The notes: generated from the sequence alone by a model not told the origin. A stretch of DNA of 64,000 nt from Paragorgia papillata (GCA_035771165.1 JAWNZC010000220.1:726001-790000), one strand, 5' to 3'. Shown: positions 1 through 17,699, numbered from the stretch's first letter. A program made the numbers and translations.

Positions 1-229
1 TACTGTTGTCACATTTGCCTTTTTTGCTATTGGTACAATAGATTGAGTGGTCTGAGCAAGCAGATCCGTCATCGCTAGTGGCGGAGTCCGGTGTCGAACA
101 TTGTGAATTTAAAAACTTGTCATGATATCCACGAGTGACCTCAAACGATTCAGTCACTTTCACGCTACCTCCCAGCCAGAGAACAAGGAAGGTAATATAG
201 TACAACGGAATAGTCTTTCTAAGCGACAT
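1..229 (-). CDS. Receptor paralog H, exon 1 only (runs off left edge)
   Basis: First exon of the leftmost member of the minus-strand receptor family, cut by the window edge. Reading from the ATG at 229 gives a basic start, a hydrophobic signal-peptide core (YYITFLVLWLG) and then TESFEVTRGYHDKF, the family signature R-G-x2-D-x-F, followed by the beginning of a cysteine-containing segment. It most resembles exon 1 of neighbour E at both base and protein level, so H and E look like a recent duplicate pair. The frame is open to the edge (76 codons). Whether a CysR lectin exon, membrane segment or tail follows cannot be seen. Membership of the family is clear; function is inferred only from the intact paralogs. 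Confidence 0.75.
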   Translation of the reverse strand, partial: MSLRKTIPLYYITFLVLWLGGSVKVTESFEVTRGYHDKFLNSQCSTPDSATSDDGSACSDHSIYCTNSKKGKCDNS

Positions 230-1889
230 TGCTGCTCGAGAAAGGAAGAAGAACGAAGAAAGAACTTATTGATTCGACATAACAAGACACTTGAGGACGA
301 GCAGAGCACGTACAGCCGGAATCACAGCAATTTAACAGACGATATACTTCCGTGGAATTTTTGTGAATATGCAAAATAACCAGCATCATTTTAATACCAA
401 ATTGATGAAAAGATTTCCGGTTATTTCAAAAATGAAAATACTGTTTAGTATTGCTTTACCGTTTGTTTGTTTGTTTGTTTGTTTGTTTGTTTGTTTGTTT
501 GTTTGTTTGTTTGTTTGTTTGTTTGCTTGCTTGCTTGTCTGTATGTCTCTTTGTTTGTTTGTTTGTTTGTTTGTTTGTTTGTTTGTTTGTTTGTTTGTTT
601 GTTTGTTTGTTTGTTTGTTTGTTTGTTTGTTTGTTTGTTTGTTTGTTTGTTTGTTATAGTCTATTAGTCTATCACTAATTAGATATCTCAAAAAGTATTG
701 AATCAATTTTTATGTAACCTTGTAAAGAGGTTGCCCACAGACCAAAGACCAACCCATTAAATTGGTTGAGAATTGGAGGATAATTTCATAAAAATGAATG
801 AAAAAAAATATGCAAAAGAAGAAAATGAAATAAACTCATATTTCTATTTATTTATATTCTAATGTTTGAAACGCTATAAAAAAATTTGTGTTTATTTGCT
901 TTATCTTTATCTGAATTATTATTTTAATGAGTTTAAAATTATGAGTTTTTTAATTACCTCCGCCAGGAGGTTATGTTTTTACCCCGTTCTGTTTGTTTGT
1001 TTGTTTGTTTGTTTGTTTGTTTGTTTGTTTGTTTGTTTGTCTGCCGCCAGGATATCTCAAAAAGTATTACACCGATTTTCATGAAAGTTTGCAGAAGGGT
1101 TGGCCATATACCAACGACCAATCCATTAAATTGAGGTTGAATTTAGTCAAAATTTGAATGAGAAATTAATAAAAATCTGACCGAAAGATTCTCCATGTAG
1201 AAGAAATGCTTGATTGCGCTCATCCTTATTTTATGCAAATATTTTTGCATAATTTTGGTACGAGTGCAATCAAGCATTTTATTCAATACATGCATGCATG
1301 TGTTGGTCTCGTGAGCAAGCCTGGTTAGCGGGATCATAGTCAATCGAGATATGGTCTGGAAACTCAGCTAAAGTCTTTGGTCTATCTTTTTGTTCGCCTT
1401 TATGCATTTTTGTGCATGGTGCACGGTCACTGAACACATTGTATTTTAGTATAATGAACGAATTGTCCAATAGCAACGTTTCAGTTCAATCACTCAACCG
1501 TGCTATTTAAATATTAATAAAACAAAGGATGTGCACGGTGTAAGGTACGGTTCAACATAAAATCCCTGTTCATTATAGGCGCTTTGAAGTTTGCCAAGTT
1601 TTCCAGACCATATCTCGATTCACTATGGCGGGATGGTTCGTTTTCTTTTTAAACATCTCTAATAACCCGCTGGCGGAGGTATATGTAGTCTCTGACTGCT
1701 CTCTTATCTAGTTATGTTATAAAAGCAGTGAATGTCTACACTCTACATGCACATTATATATGCAGTAACACACTCGTCGATCAGGCTACGGTATATCTAT
1801 TGAAGATTTATCAAGTGTTTAGTCTGAGGAATGTTTGGCTGCCTCTGGCTCAACAGTCGTCACGAGGTCGAGTTTTGAGTTGGTGCCAC
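230..1889. other. Spacer between E and H: microsatellites and a paired dispersed repeat
   Basis: I see no gene here. It holds a long (TTTG)n tract (461-654) and a shorter one (991-1040). Each is followed by a diverged copy of the same repeat beginning ATATCTCAAAAAGTATT (about 660-790 and 1050-1150). A related copy lies inverted near 19250-19420. A short inverted pair (about 1207-1280) and a repeat at about 1410-1530, seen again near 8440-8560 and inverted near 54560-54740, follow. Confidence 0.6.
461..654. repeat. (TTTG)n microsatellite
   Basis: About 190 bases of TTTG, with a short TTGC/TCTG interruption near 522-550. The apparent reading frames on both strands are repeat translations (FVCL, NKQT) and are not genes. 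Confidence 0.97.
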
Positions 1890-7762
<5,873 letters not shown>

Positions 7763-7930
7763 TTGTACTTGGCAAATGAAGAGAAATAATAGAGGAACTC
7801 AAAGATGAATCATCGTCCCAATGACCTATATACGTGTAATTTATGCTGAGCGATTTAAAAGCAATTTGGAAAAAGAAAATTACATGGTTCATTCATTCGT
7901 GTCCGTTGCTATGGTCACCATTCAGGAAAT

Positions 7931-8310
7931 AGGGACTTTAAGATTCAGACAACGGACTACGGCTACGGTAGAAAGTTTAACAGTGGTATTAAATGATGGT
8001 GTATTTATACATTCAAATTTCAAGATACATTATCGCACGGACTCGCCTTGTTCTTAAATTCTTGAAGAGATACACTTGTTCAATCTATGTTAGTCGTGAG
8101 AGTAAGGTTAAGCTTTCCCAAGGCTTCTGTAGTGATTCAGGTTCCGCGGTGTCTTTACAACGTAAAAATGCTTTTTCTACGTTGTCAACAGAGTCACGAC
8201 GGCATGAAAATTACTCTTGGGACCGTCATTTGCAAAAGCTCTTTGTATTTGACATAAAATTCTATTGTTCAAACACGTTGCCGTAGTCGTTGTGTTTTCT
8301 TAAAGTCCCT
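7931..8310 (+). mobile_element. MITE with AGGGACTTTAAG ends, intact copy
   Basis: Ends are AGGGACTTTAAGA and TCTTAAAGTCCCT, inverted to each other, and the element is 380 bp. It lies upstream of gene E. A second copy of the same element lies inverted at 15409-16430 but is broken by two further insertions, so this copy shows the uninterrupted state. No coding capacity is seen. Confidence 0.8.
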
Positions 8311-8849
8311 ATTGACACTCAGACAGGGCGACGAATTGGTCAGTATAATATTCGACCATAGTTAACAGAAAATAGACATGGTTTGGAAGTTCACAAAAGT
8401 CATTGTTTTATGTTTTTGTTCAGGTTGATGGAAATTTTTGCACTTTAACGGTTACTGAATCGAACATATTGTGTTTTCTGTATAGTGAAGCAATCATCCA
8501 ATAGCAACGTTTGGTTTCAATCACTCAACCGTACTGTTTAAATATTAATAAACCTAAAACAGGATTTGGCACCTTCATGTACCTTCCAACATGAACCGTA
8601 GCTTAATTGTTAACCGCTTTGAAGTTTTCCGGGTTTCCAAACCATGTATATTTTCTATTAAATATGATTCGACCTATGCAAGGAAATCAAAGTGGTGAAG
8701 TCTCATTTACAAGGTGGGGTGTCCTTTCTGATATAATTGAAATAATATAATGGAATGGAAATAATTGAAAAGAGTCTTTGTATCATGAGACCTTTCAATT
8801 ATTCCGAAGCATTACACAAGCCACAAAAATTTCTCTTGGCGATTCATCC

Positions 8850-9377
8850 TTAAAGGGTATTGGCAATAAAAATTAAGTTTGTCCCATTTGAAAGAACCCG
8901 TCAAATGGTATAAGAAGGTATTTTGTAATTTTTCTCTATCTTTCTTGTGTTTTGAAATATTTCGAACAAAGACAGCGTGCTGTCCGCCATCTTGTTGTAA
9001 CATCGGGTCTAATTCACTAGGAAATTGGTGACGTCACAAGCACGGTAAACCTGACGAAACTACTCCATGGGTGACCAAATTTCCACGGGAGGCTTTTTAA
9101 ATGTTGTGGGTCAATTTAAAATGGAAATAGCGCAACAAAATCGAGTTTCTAGCTCATAATGTCATAAGGTTGGCAAGATAAAAATTTCACTTTACCCTGC
9201 TTATGATGTCACATGCATATCGAAAATAATTCCAAGATGGCGGACAGCACGCTGTCTTTGGTCGAAATATTTCCAAAACCAAAACAGATACGGAAAAATT
9301 GTAGAAGGTCTTCTTATACCATTTGACGAGTTCTTTCAAATGAGACAAACTTAATTTTTATTGCCAATACCCTTTAA
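8850..9377. mobile_element. MITE with about 150-bp inverted repeats
   Basis: Left end TTAAAGGGTATTGGCAATAA is mirrored at the right end (TTATTGCCAATACCCTTTAA). The arms also share a stretch with GACAGCGTGCTGTCCGCCATC. Outside the arms only a short centre is left (about 9000-9225). No ORF of note. Confidence 0.85.
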
Positions 9378-9586
9378 ATTACGTACTCGAAGCAGTTATT
9401 GTTCTCGCGAACAAGAAAATCAAAGTACCAAATGATCAAAGATAATATATTGTGCGTTTATATCTATATAGTTATCAAAGTAAAGCGAAAAATGTTGGGT
9501 AATGTCCTATATTTCTAGCTAGCTTCAAGTTACAAGAAATTAAAAGTATAGTACGGTAGCTATACCTAAGTACTTTTAAAAATACT

Positions 9587-9966
9587 AGAAGAAGAAGAAG
9601 AAGAAGAAGAAGAAGAAGAAGAAGAAGAAGAAGAAGAAGAAGAAGAAGAAGAAGAAGAAGAAGAAGAAGAAAGAGGAGGAGAAGAAGAAGAAGAAGAAGA
9701 AGGGAAGGAGGAGAAGAAGAAGAAGAAAAAGAAGAAGAAGAAGAAGAAGAAGAAGAAGAAGAAGAAGAAGAAGAAAGAGGAGGAGGAGGAGAAGAAGAAG
9801 AAGAAGAAGAAGGAGGAGGAGGAGGAGGAGGAGAAGGAGGAGAAGAAGAAGAAGAAGCAGAAGAAGAAGCAGAAGAAGAAGGAGAAGAAGAAGAAGAAGA
9901 AGAAGAAGAAGAAGAAGAAGAAGAAGAAGAAGAAGAAGAAGAAGAAGAAAAAGAAGAAAAGAAGAA
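9587..9966. repeat. Long (GAA)n microsatellite with GGA variants
   Basis: Nearly 400 bases of purine-only GAA/GGA triplets, then ATAATAATAAT. Long GAA tracts can form triplex DNA (established knowledge). It lies about 240 bases beyond the 3' end of G. The poly-Ser, poly-Phe and poly-Leu frames are repeat translations. Confidence 0.97.
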
Positions 9967-10247
9967 TGAGGAGGATAAAAAGAATAATAATAATAATAAA
10001 AAGTAAAAGCTCATATGAGCAGGCCGCCACACTTGCTTTTTGTCTACTTATTAATTTCACTCTGGCTAACGCCAGACAATTTTACCCTGGCTAACGCCAG
10101 ACGATTTTACTCGTCAAGGGGAGAGCTCCCGGAAACCTGGTTAATAAAAAGTTAAACACTGATTATTGTAAACAACGTTTACGCGGCGTTTCTGCATTTG
10201 GCCTCTAGTATTTCCATGCAACAGTAGATCTAACTACACCAATATAT

Positions 10248-13200
10248 CTAGAAAAGGATAGCGACGATGACAGACATGGCAATAATGCTGACTTTGTAAG
10301 CATTCGATTCTGAGTGAGAGGTTGCCTTGGTAGTTTTCCGCAGGTTACGCTGAAAGTATAAGAAGATAATTTCATTGTTTTTGTTAAAAAGCAATTCAAT
10401 AATTATTATTAATAACATAAAAAAGCAGTCCTTAATTTCATCCTTCCATCATTCCATTATTCTATTTCATCATTTCCTTCCTTCCTTCCTTCCTTCCTTC
10501 CTTCCTTCCTTCCTTCCTTCCTTCCTTCCTTCCTTCCTTCCTTCCTTCCTTCCTTCCTTCCTTCCTTCCTTCCTCCCTTCCCAATTCCCCCTCCCTCCCT
10601 CTCCCCTTCCCCCTCCCTCTCTCCTTCCCTCCCTAATTCCTCCCTTCCTACTTCCTCCATCCATCCCTTCTTTCCTTTCATCATTCCATCCTTCTACTCC
10701 GTCATCCTATCACCCTTATTCTTTTATATATTAATCTATGAGACGTGATTATTACATTATTATAGAATTGTCAGTTATTCTACATCAGAATACATCTAAT
10801 TAAATGCACAAACCTCGTATTCTGTCAAGTCATACATCTTGAGAAGAATACACTGCTGTTCACTCGAAGTCTTTGAGCTGCACTGCACTTGCAATTTTAG
10901 TATAGTGTTAGACCATCGCCAATAGGCATCGTAAGTCACCTAAGGACAATTAGAACATAGGTTTAAATACTGAATTTGAAAATCATCTCGTGCAAAATCC
11001 TATTGCGTAACCCATTAAGGGACACTTCTTTTAAGCGGACACCTCTCTTAAGCGGACACTCCTTTTAAGCGAGAAGTGGACGCATAAACGAGGTCCCGGC
11101 CATTTTTATAAGTAATAGCAATAGCATAAAAAGAGGTGTATTAGCCATTAAACGCCCCGCTTGATGAGGGTCATTTAGTAAACGAGGGAATTTTACTAAA
11201 TGACCCGAATCGAACGGGACGTTTAATGGCTAATCACCTCTTTTTATGCTATTCCTTTGTAATATCAGGTTTGCGGGAATTTCTGTTGTTTTCACGTCCG
11301 TTGACGTCAGACTGGGTATGATTAGTTCTAATCAGACCTGGTTTGACGTCAACGGAGGATGTTAGTAAAAATGAATTTTAATGAGGTATATAGTAGTTGT
11401 TAATGGACCTGTGAGTACAAAAGAAATTCCCGCAAACATGATATTTCTTTAATAAAACACTATAGTTATAACCATTTTTAAGCGAACACCTCTCTTTTTT
11501 TCCTCGCGGAAACGGACACCTATCTTGGGTCTTAGTTGGCAAATTAACCTCTCTTAAGGTGGCTCCCTACGGTAATTTCAATAGGGGACTGGTGACTAGA
11601 AATAGTATCGCTACGCATGCGTAAATAGCGATCTTGTCGATTCGAAATTCTATGACCGCGTCGACATAGATGTTAGACTTGTAGACGTTTTCTTCGGTGA
11701 ATTTTGCTAAAATTTTGTAAATAAGTAGTTTATAAAAAGTTCTAAAGTACATATAATTTTAAAAATTTTTCATAAGACAGAACCTTTTTAAATCGATAAT
11801 TTTTACAGCGAAAAATCTGTCCCTACAACTCTCTCTGATTTTGTGCATGGATATTCTCCACAACAGTATCTATCATCTCAGCAATTTTTAAAAAATTTCA
11901 CCGAAGCAAACTGAAGACATGCCGCTTCAATTATGCAATATTTGAAAATATACCATGGTAACATATTTATTGAAACTATAGGGAGCCACCTTAAACGGAC
12001 AAATCAGATCAGAATTCACGGTTTTCTTTAATAACAGGTAACAAGATATTAGTAGAGAGAGACCAACAGTTTGAACTGTTAAAGAAATTTGTAAACTTGT
12101 TCAGTGAAGTCAGTTAGTGCTGTATTGGTTGTTTTATAGAATTATAGTGAAAACAAACTACTTGAGTAATGATTTATTTAACGTCGTAAGCACAGGATGT
12201 GGTCGCCCAATCATCCGAGCCAGAGGCTCATGTTAAAGTGCACGACATAAGCTAAGACCTAAGTGTTGATTTTACGGAGGGAGGAAAACCGCAGAAGCCT
12301 GCGAAAAACCCTCGAAGCACAGGAGATACCAACTAAACTCTACTCACATGAAATTCAAGTTCGAGAACAGGGTTATTCCCAGACGGTCACCCATCCAAGT
12401 ACTAACCCCGTCCAACTGGGCTTAACTACAGCGGTGAGAGGCAGCGCCCTAACAGCACACGCCACCCGTGCTTCCACAAACTACTTGTCAGCATCCCCTA
12501 CTGTGCATTGTGCAACCGCTTTTTAGCCGACAGTCGGACATCGGACATCCCTCTTAAGCGGAACACCTAGGCGAGGTACCTGCAAAGGTGTCAGCTTAAT
12601 AGGGGTTTGACCATAGAGATCATATAAATACTAGAGGGGGCATCCTATCTTAATTTCAGCCAACCGCGGGTAACCAATTGAACGCCACCATCTTGGATCT
12701 TTTTGGAGGCAAACATTAGGCGCGTTGGTTGGCAAAGGACTGGGTCTAGTACATTTGCCAACCAATTGACTGAAATATCATAGGTAATGGCGGCTGCCAT
12801 GTGGTTACCAAATTTTCCCGCCAATGCCCCCTCTAGTATTTATATGATCTCTAGGGGTTTGACTGTAATTATTTTCTAACTGACCTTAAGAACAATCCCC
12901 CGATAGTCTTTCTCGGGGTCTGATACGCTAAAACCACTGCTGTTCCCAGTGACCAGTGTCCACGGTTGATCGTTTCTCAAAAAGCTGGAGTCTTGCCACA
13001 CAAGTTTGCATTCTTTGTTTTCAGCAAAGATTGGAGCTAATACCTTCATTGTCGTAAAACAATCGCTTTGGCAGTCGCCCCCGATTCCGAATTTACTGTA
13101 GTGCAAATCTCGCATTTCTGTCCCGTCATTGAATCGGTAACAACCTAAGAGTGAAAATACGTATTCAGTGCTTATTGCGTTGCGAGGTTTTCAGTATAGA

Positions 13201-16200
13201 TAATTGAGATTCTTGGAACACCCTACATGTACGAACGAAATCCAATTTATATTTGCATAACAAACGCTTACAAATCAAGTTAGCCAACTTAACGTATACC
13301 AATTATGAGTTTCCAAGTGAGACTCGAACCCACAACCTTCTGATCATCAGTGAGATGCTCCAATCATTGAGCTACTGAGACTCAGATGATTTGAACGTAG
13401 GTTGAATATGTGTACATTGTACAACTCACAACCTTCTGATCACCACTGAGGTGCTCTAACCATTGAGCGACTGGAACTCAGGTGATTTGAACGTAGGGTG
13501 CAATATGTGTACAACCCACAACCTTCTGATCACCAGTGAGATGCTCTGACCATGAGCTATTGAGACTCAGATGATTTGAACGTAGATTGAATATGTGCAC
13601 AACCCACAACCTTCTGATCACCAGTGAGATGCTCTAACCGTTGAGCTACTGAGACTCAGATGATTTGAACGTAGATTGAATATGTGTACAATCCACAACC
13701 TTCTGATCACCAATGAGATTTTCTAACCATTGAGCTGAGACTCAAATGATTTGGAGACTTGTCGGGATATGGGAAGGGTAGCAAATATCGAGGGCGGGAT
13801 TCGGGATTTAGAGATATGTTACCCTATTTTTAGCAATTTTACAGAATCAAAATTGTCCTAAAATTGCACAAAAACTCACAATAACGGTTTTGTATTATAT
13901 AAAAACATAAAAGAGATACTATAGAAACCTGCACAGAAGTACGGATGGTCAAAATGAAAGCGAGATTGGCGAGATTGAAGGGGATTGAAACTGATAGTCT
14001 GACATAGCTCCTTTAAGAAGCCTATCGTGGACCATCTACTTACCTTGGTATTTGACAGGAGTGCCACATAGAGATCGATGGTTGGATACAGCTTTAGAGT
14101 AACGACGATAAAATTCATCGCCGCTGGAATCGTCCAAATATAGCGTCTTATCATTTTCATTAAACTGAAGGTAAGACGTTTTTCCTCCATAAAGTTGATA
14201 TACGTATTCCTGTTAAAACGTACACAATTAGACATTTATATATATTGCTGTATGGTTCACTAGTCCAAACGATTACTGGAGTTAGAATTGGTGTTGGAGT
14301 TGGTGTTGGTGTTGGTATTGGAGTTGGTGTTGGAGTTGGTGTTGGTGTTAGAGCTGGAGTTGGAATTAGAGTTAGAGTTGGAGTTGGTGTTTGAGTAAGA
14401 GTTCGAGTTGGTGTTTTGGCGTTATTGGAGGATCTGATAGTTCAATTCTGTCTGTGTTTCTAAATGAAGATAGATATATACCTGACGCTCATAAACACCA
14501 CTTCTGGATTTATTGCATTCCCATTTCTGATACTTGCTGGCTAGACTGCAAGGAACCACCTTAACCTTCGAGCGATTTTCACCATCAAGACACTCGAGTC
14601 TTTTTAGGTTCATGAAGTGTTTCGTATCAGTGTAAAGCCACCAGTTACTGATATCGAGTCGACATGAATCATCCACTACAATGATTGGATCAGCTTTCAC
14701 ACATAAGGTTGTCAGTGAATTTCTTCGCGAAGTCGCAGCAATCATAAGGCTATTGTCTGCAACTATGTGAAAGAGAGAAGTTAAAATCGCCATGTTGGAT
14801 GAATTTGACAAAAGTTTTCATCATCTGCAATTATAATTTCATCCAACATGGCGAAAATATCTTTGTCCTTCGAATCTCAAGGCGAACCTAATACAAGCAT
14901 TAAGTGCGGCAGAAGAGCGACGTTTGAATCAGATTGTATTAGGAGCGGCAGATGGTATTTGGAGCGACAAGGCCTGTCGCATTATGCGACGTTGGAGCGA
15001 CTCTGATTCAAACGTCGAACTTCTCATGTGCCGCTGCCGAACTTCTCGCTTCCGCTGATCATGCTGAAGGTTTTTGCCGGTTTTTAATAGTTTGAGGAAT
15101 TAGGTTCGACGAATTAAGTTCGAACGTCGAATCTACTCTCTCCTCCGCAGAGGTTCGGCTTTCGGAGATCGGAGATTTCGGGGATCGTCGGAGATGTTTT
15201 CCACAACCTACATTTCCAAAAATTATTGATACCCCCCCTGATGTCGCAGAGGTTCTTTTTTCTCTTTCTTTTCCGCTTTCCGCCCGCACTCTTTATGTCC
15301 AGCTGGCGATTCCGACACATCTCCGACGATCCCCGAAATCTCTGAAAGAAAGCGGAATATTATGTTCGGTGCACGAGAAGAGCGGCGTTTGAAACGGGGC
15401 CTAATAGTAGGGACTTTAAGAAAACACAATAATGACTACGACTACGGCAACGTGTTTGAACAATAGAATTTTATGTCATATACAAACAGCTTTTGCAAAT
15501 CACGGTCCCAAGAGTAATTTTCATGCTGTTGTGACTCTGTTGACAAGGTAGAAAAAGCATTTTGACGTTGTGAAGACAACGCGGAACGGCTGAGTCACTG
15601 CAGAAGCCTTGGGAAAGCTTAACCTTAAGGCCTGGCCAAACGTTTTCAACATCGCATTCAACATCATTCAACATTGTTGAACGATGTTGAATAATGTTGA
15701 AAGCACGAGTGGCCAAATGAATTCAACATCGTTCAACATTCATGAATGACAATTAATTGAACGCGGGCTACCACAAAAGCTGGAATCGACAATATCCCGC
15801 ATGGCGCATGTCTCTGTTCAACAAAGTTGAATGAAATGTGGCCAAATGCGTTCAACACCTTTCAACATTTTGAGAACAATAGAAATGTTGAACGCGTGTT
15901 GAACGAAAATTTGAACATATTCGAATTTCGTTCAACATCATTCAACATCATTCAACAACGTTCAACATCATTCAACATCATTCAACAAGGGTGGCCAAAC
16001 GCTTTCAACATGTTGAATTCAACAATTAATGTTGAACGATGTTCAGAATGAAATGTTGAAAGCGTTTGGCCAGCCCTTTACTCTCGCAACTAAGGGCGCT
16101 TTCCAATTGACAAGATTAGACCGGTCAGTCCGGCCAGAATGGACTTGCTTTTGATTAGGACCACATTTTCCAGTCAGACCATCGGATCCCAGGCCTCAAA

Positions 16201-17421
16201 CGAATCGTGTTCCATTTAACCGGACTGCGTGTAAATGGAAAGCCCCCACATATAGATTGATTGAACAAGTGTATCTCTTCAAGAATTTAAGAACAAGGCG
16301 AGTCCGTGCGATAATAATGTATCTTGAAATTTGAATGTATAAATACACCACCATTTAATATCACTGTTAAACTTTCTACCGTAGCCGAGTGGCCGAGTCT
16401 GCATGTTATCCGAATATTATTAAAGTCTCTATTTTACTCGCGGCAAGTACTCGCGGTAAATAAACCAATCAAACGAATTATGTCAACATTTCAAACTCGT
16501 TAGCAATTCACGAGGAAAACTGTACAAAGGAAATCATTACCGTGTCGATGGTTAGTTTGCATGGATATTGAAGGAAGAAATTACATAAATTAATCGAACT
16601 TTCACCTCGATTTTCTCTTAAAATACCGATTTGTTTGAGATGCTATATCAAACACTCAGAAGAGTGTTTCATCAGGATATCCAAACACCTCGAAGTTTGT
16701 TAAAAAAACTCGGCTATCGCTTCATCAGCCGCGAGTTGTCGCAACGAGCTGCGTGTGGGTGGAAATACAGTGGAAACCGTGCGCGAGTTGCTTCGTGCGA
16801 GGACTGGAAGTTCGCCTTTGGGCCTAAGGGATATTTATCCCCCACGAGCGTCGAAAAACCTCTGGCACCCAGGGTACCAAGACGCTAGAATGGATCTGAA
16901 CCGGCGGTTTTTAGATCATTTGGGTTGGCATCATAGCCGTGGTCTAGCCAAGTGAATATTTATTATCTAATATCATATTTCTGTACTTGGGGGTAAAAAC
17001 CTCCTAGAATTATACAGCTAAAACATCAAAACAAATGTTAATATCACTGTGGATAAGGAACGCGCAGCTGGTGTCATTTGAAACTCGCCCTAGCTCAGCT
17101 GGTTAATAATAAAGCCATAATACCTGAAGGCTTAACGATTTCTCCATCAGTCAAGCACTCGCCCTGTCCCTTACCATCTCCCAAATAATTATGGCTATTT
17201 TGTTCATTACAAGAACATCGTACACACTCGTTCTGACCAGAGGAGCATCCCGCGTCGTATCTGACACAATTACGAGGACATACTGAACCATCACAATCGG
17301 GATTGGCGAAGCTATCTGCTATGTCACGGCTAACGTTGAAAGACTCGCCAAGTTCTAGTCTGTCGCTAAACATAGCTAGAAAGCAAAGAAACTGAACGAC
17401 CTTCCATCGAGAATACGCCAT
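10248..17421 (-). CDS. Receptor paralog G: CysR lectin present, stops inside the membrane segment
   Basis: Six exons (complement): 17124-17421, 14482-14762, 14044-14209, 12885-13144, 10814-10939, 10248-10349; 1233 nt, 410 residues. Exon 1 gives a signal peptide (VVQFLCFLAMF) and an eight-cysteine module. The CysR domain is split by an extra intron into two exons; it contains LKRLECLDG and QKWEC, typical of the mannose-receptor CysR (R-type lectin) fold. Next comes the six-cysteine domain (GCYRFNDG ... QQCILLK). Exon 5 is short: RNLRKTTK..., then SNAYKVSIIAMSVIVAILF and a TAG. The hydrophobic run is only about 14 residues with nothing after it. F, the closest match, continues through a full helix at this point. 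The product could be GPI-anchored, poorly anchored or secreted, or the gene may be decaying. All six exons keep phase, so it otherwise looks intact. Confidence 0.75.
10474..10580. repeat. (TTCC)n microsatellite
   Basis: Tetranucleotide tract continuing into a looser pyrimidine stretch to about 10680. It lies in the last intron of G. Confidence 0.97.
11553..11994. mobile_element. MITE with TTAAGGTGGCTCCCTA ends
   Basis: Left end TTAAGGTGGCTCCCTACGG and right end CTATAGGGAGCCACCTTAA are inverted. The interior is AT-rich without coding capacity. It lies within the G intron between exons 3 and 4. Confidence 0.75.
12200..12475 (-). mobile_element. SINE with 5S rRNA-like head
   Basis: Minus-strand copy. 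The 5S-like head at about 12380-12475 includes GGTCACCCATCCAAGTACTA and CTGGGCTTAACTACAG on the plus strand. The tail has CGAAAAACCCTCGAAGCAC. It is the fullest of the five copies here. Confidence 0.82.
12613..12853. mobile_element. MITE with AGAGATCATATAAATAC ends
   Basis: Arms AGAGATCATATAAATACTAG at left and its inverse at right, with GGGGGCAT just inside. AGGGGTTTGAC flanks it on both sides, a possible target duplication or part of an older repeat. It ends about 30 bases short of G exon 3. Confidence 0.72.
13308..13745 (-). repeat. Tandem array of five tRNA-like units (minus strand)
   Basis: Read on the minus strand, each 85-100-bp unit contains an A-box-like TAGCTCAATGGTTAGAGCAT relative and an anticodon-arm-like CTGATGATCAGAAG. 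Only the last unit (left end, about 13310-13345) keeps a B-box-like GGTTCGAGTCTC. A sister array on the plus strand lies at 49090-49532. It sits in the intron between exons 2b and 3 of G. The units look derived from a tRNA gene and are too degenerate to call as functional tRNAs. Confidence 0.65.
14277..14418. repeat. GTTGGT/GTTGGA hexamer minisatellite
   Basis: Degenerate hexamer array within the intron splitting the G lectin domain, about 65 bases from the exon 2a donor. Confidence 0.85.
15628..16077. mobile_element. PIF/Harbinger-like MITE with TTA target duplication
   Basis: TIRs are AGGCCTGGCCAAACGTTTTC and the inverse of AGGGCTGGCCAAACGCTTTC. TTA occurs on both flanks (15625-15627 and 16078-16080), and the uninterrupted copy near 8105 has a single TTA at this point. 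A 3-bp TWA duplication is typical of PIF/Harbinger elements. The interior is mostly tandem ATTCAACATC-type units. Confidence 0.75.
16093..16249. mobile_element. Short MITE with GGGCGCTTTCC ends
   Basis: Left GGGCGCTTTCCAATTGAC, right AAATGGAAAGCCCCC. The same element recurs at 18851-19150, where it holds a further insertion. The uninterrupted copy near 8090-8100 confirms it as an insertion. Confidence 0.7.
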
Positions 17422-17475
17422 AGTATATAGTTCACTGTACTGGTGGACCATTATACGTACAGAATTTCCTGTATA

Positions 17476-17652
17476 GATCGTTTTCACTCACGTGATCGGT
17501 GGCCCCATGGGGGTGGTGAAACAATACGAAATATTTGAATAAGAAAGAGCTGGAAAGAGCTAATTCCCATACCGTACACCAATATGGCCGCCATTGCATT
17601 GTTTTGGTACACCAATATGGCCGCCGTGACGTCAGATGAAAACGATCTATAG
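17476..17652. mobile_element. MITE with TAGATCGTTTTCA ends
   Basis: ATAGATCGTTTTCACTCACG at left and its relative inverted at right (CAGATGAAAACGATCTATA). It lies about 55 bases upstream of the G start codon, within any promoter region. Confidence 0.7.
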
Positions 17653-17699
17653 GAAGAGCGAGGGAAGCTAGCCTCTTCTGAGTGCACTCTGATGCGCCG

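Larger units (their letters stand above)
11010..12605. mobile_element. Composite DNA-transposon relic with nested insertions
   Basis: Left part carries ATTAAGGGACACTTCTTTTA and repeated TTAAGCGGACAC blocks (about 11025-11080). Matching blocks recur at 11480-11550 and, inverted, at 12540-12600 (AAGGTGTCAGCTTAATAGGG). Inside it are an inverted repeat (11121-11258), a MITE (11553-11994) and a 5S SINE (12200-12475). Treating it as one element is an inference from the end blocks. Confidence 0.5.
15409..16430 (-). mobile_element. MITE with AGGGACTTTAAG ends, copy carrying two nested insertions
   Basis: Inverted relative of the element at 7931-8310. It aligns to it from both ends (AGGGACTTTAAG at 15409, TTAAAGTCTCT to 16430) but is interrupted at 15628-16077 and about 16093-16249, giving 1022 bp against 380. 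It lies in the first intron of G. Confidence 0.78.

Noticed and set aside
122..379. Plus-strand 85-residue frame at the left edge
   Set aside because: Antisense to exon 1 of gene H, which has family-level support.
386..706. Reading frames over (TTTG)n, (CAGA)n, (GAA)n, (TTCC)n, (GAAA)n and (GATGAT)n tracts on both strands across the window
   Set aside because: Pure translations of microsatellites (NKQT, SVCL, poly-Ser, EGRK, LSFF, poly-Met); no domain, start context or splice support.
14044..14235. Minus-strand frame MEEKRLTFSLMKMIRRYIWTI
   Set aside because: Wrong frame of G exon 2b; the phase 0 frame gives the lectin continuation ending KYQ.
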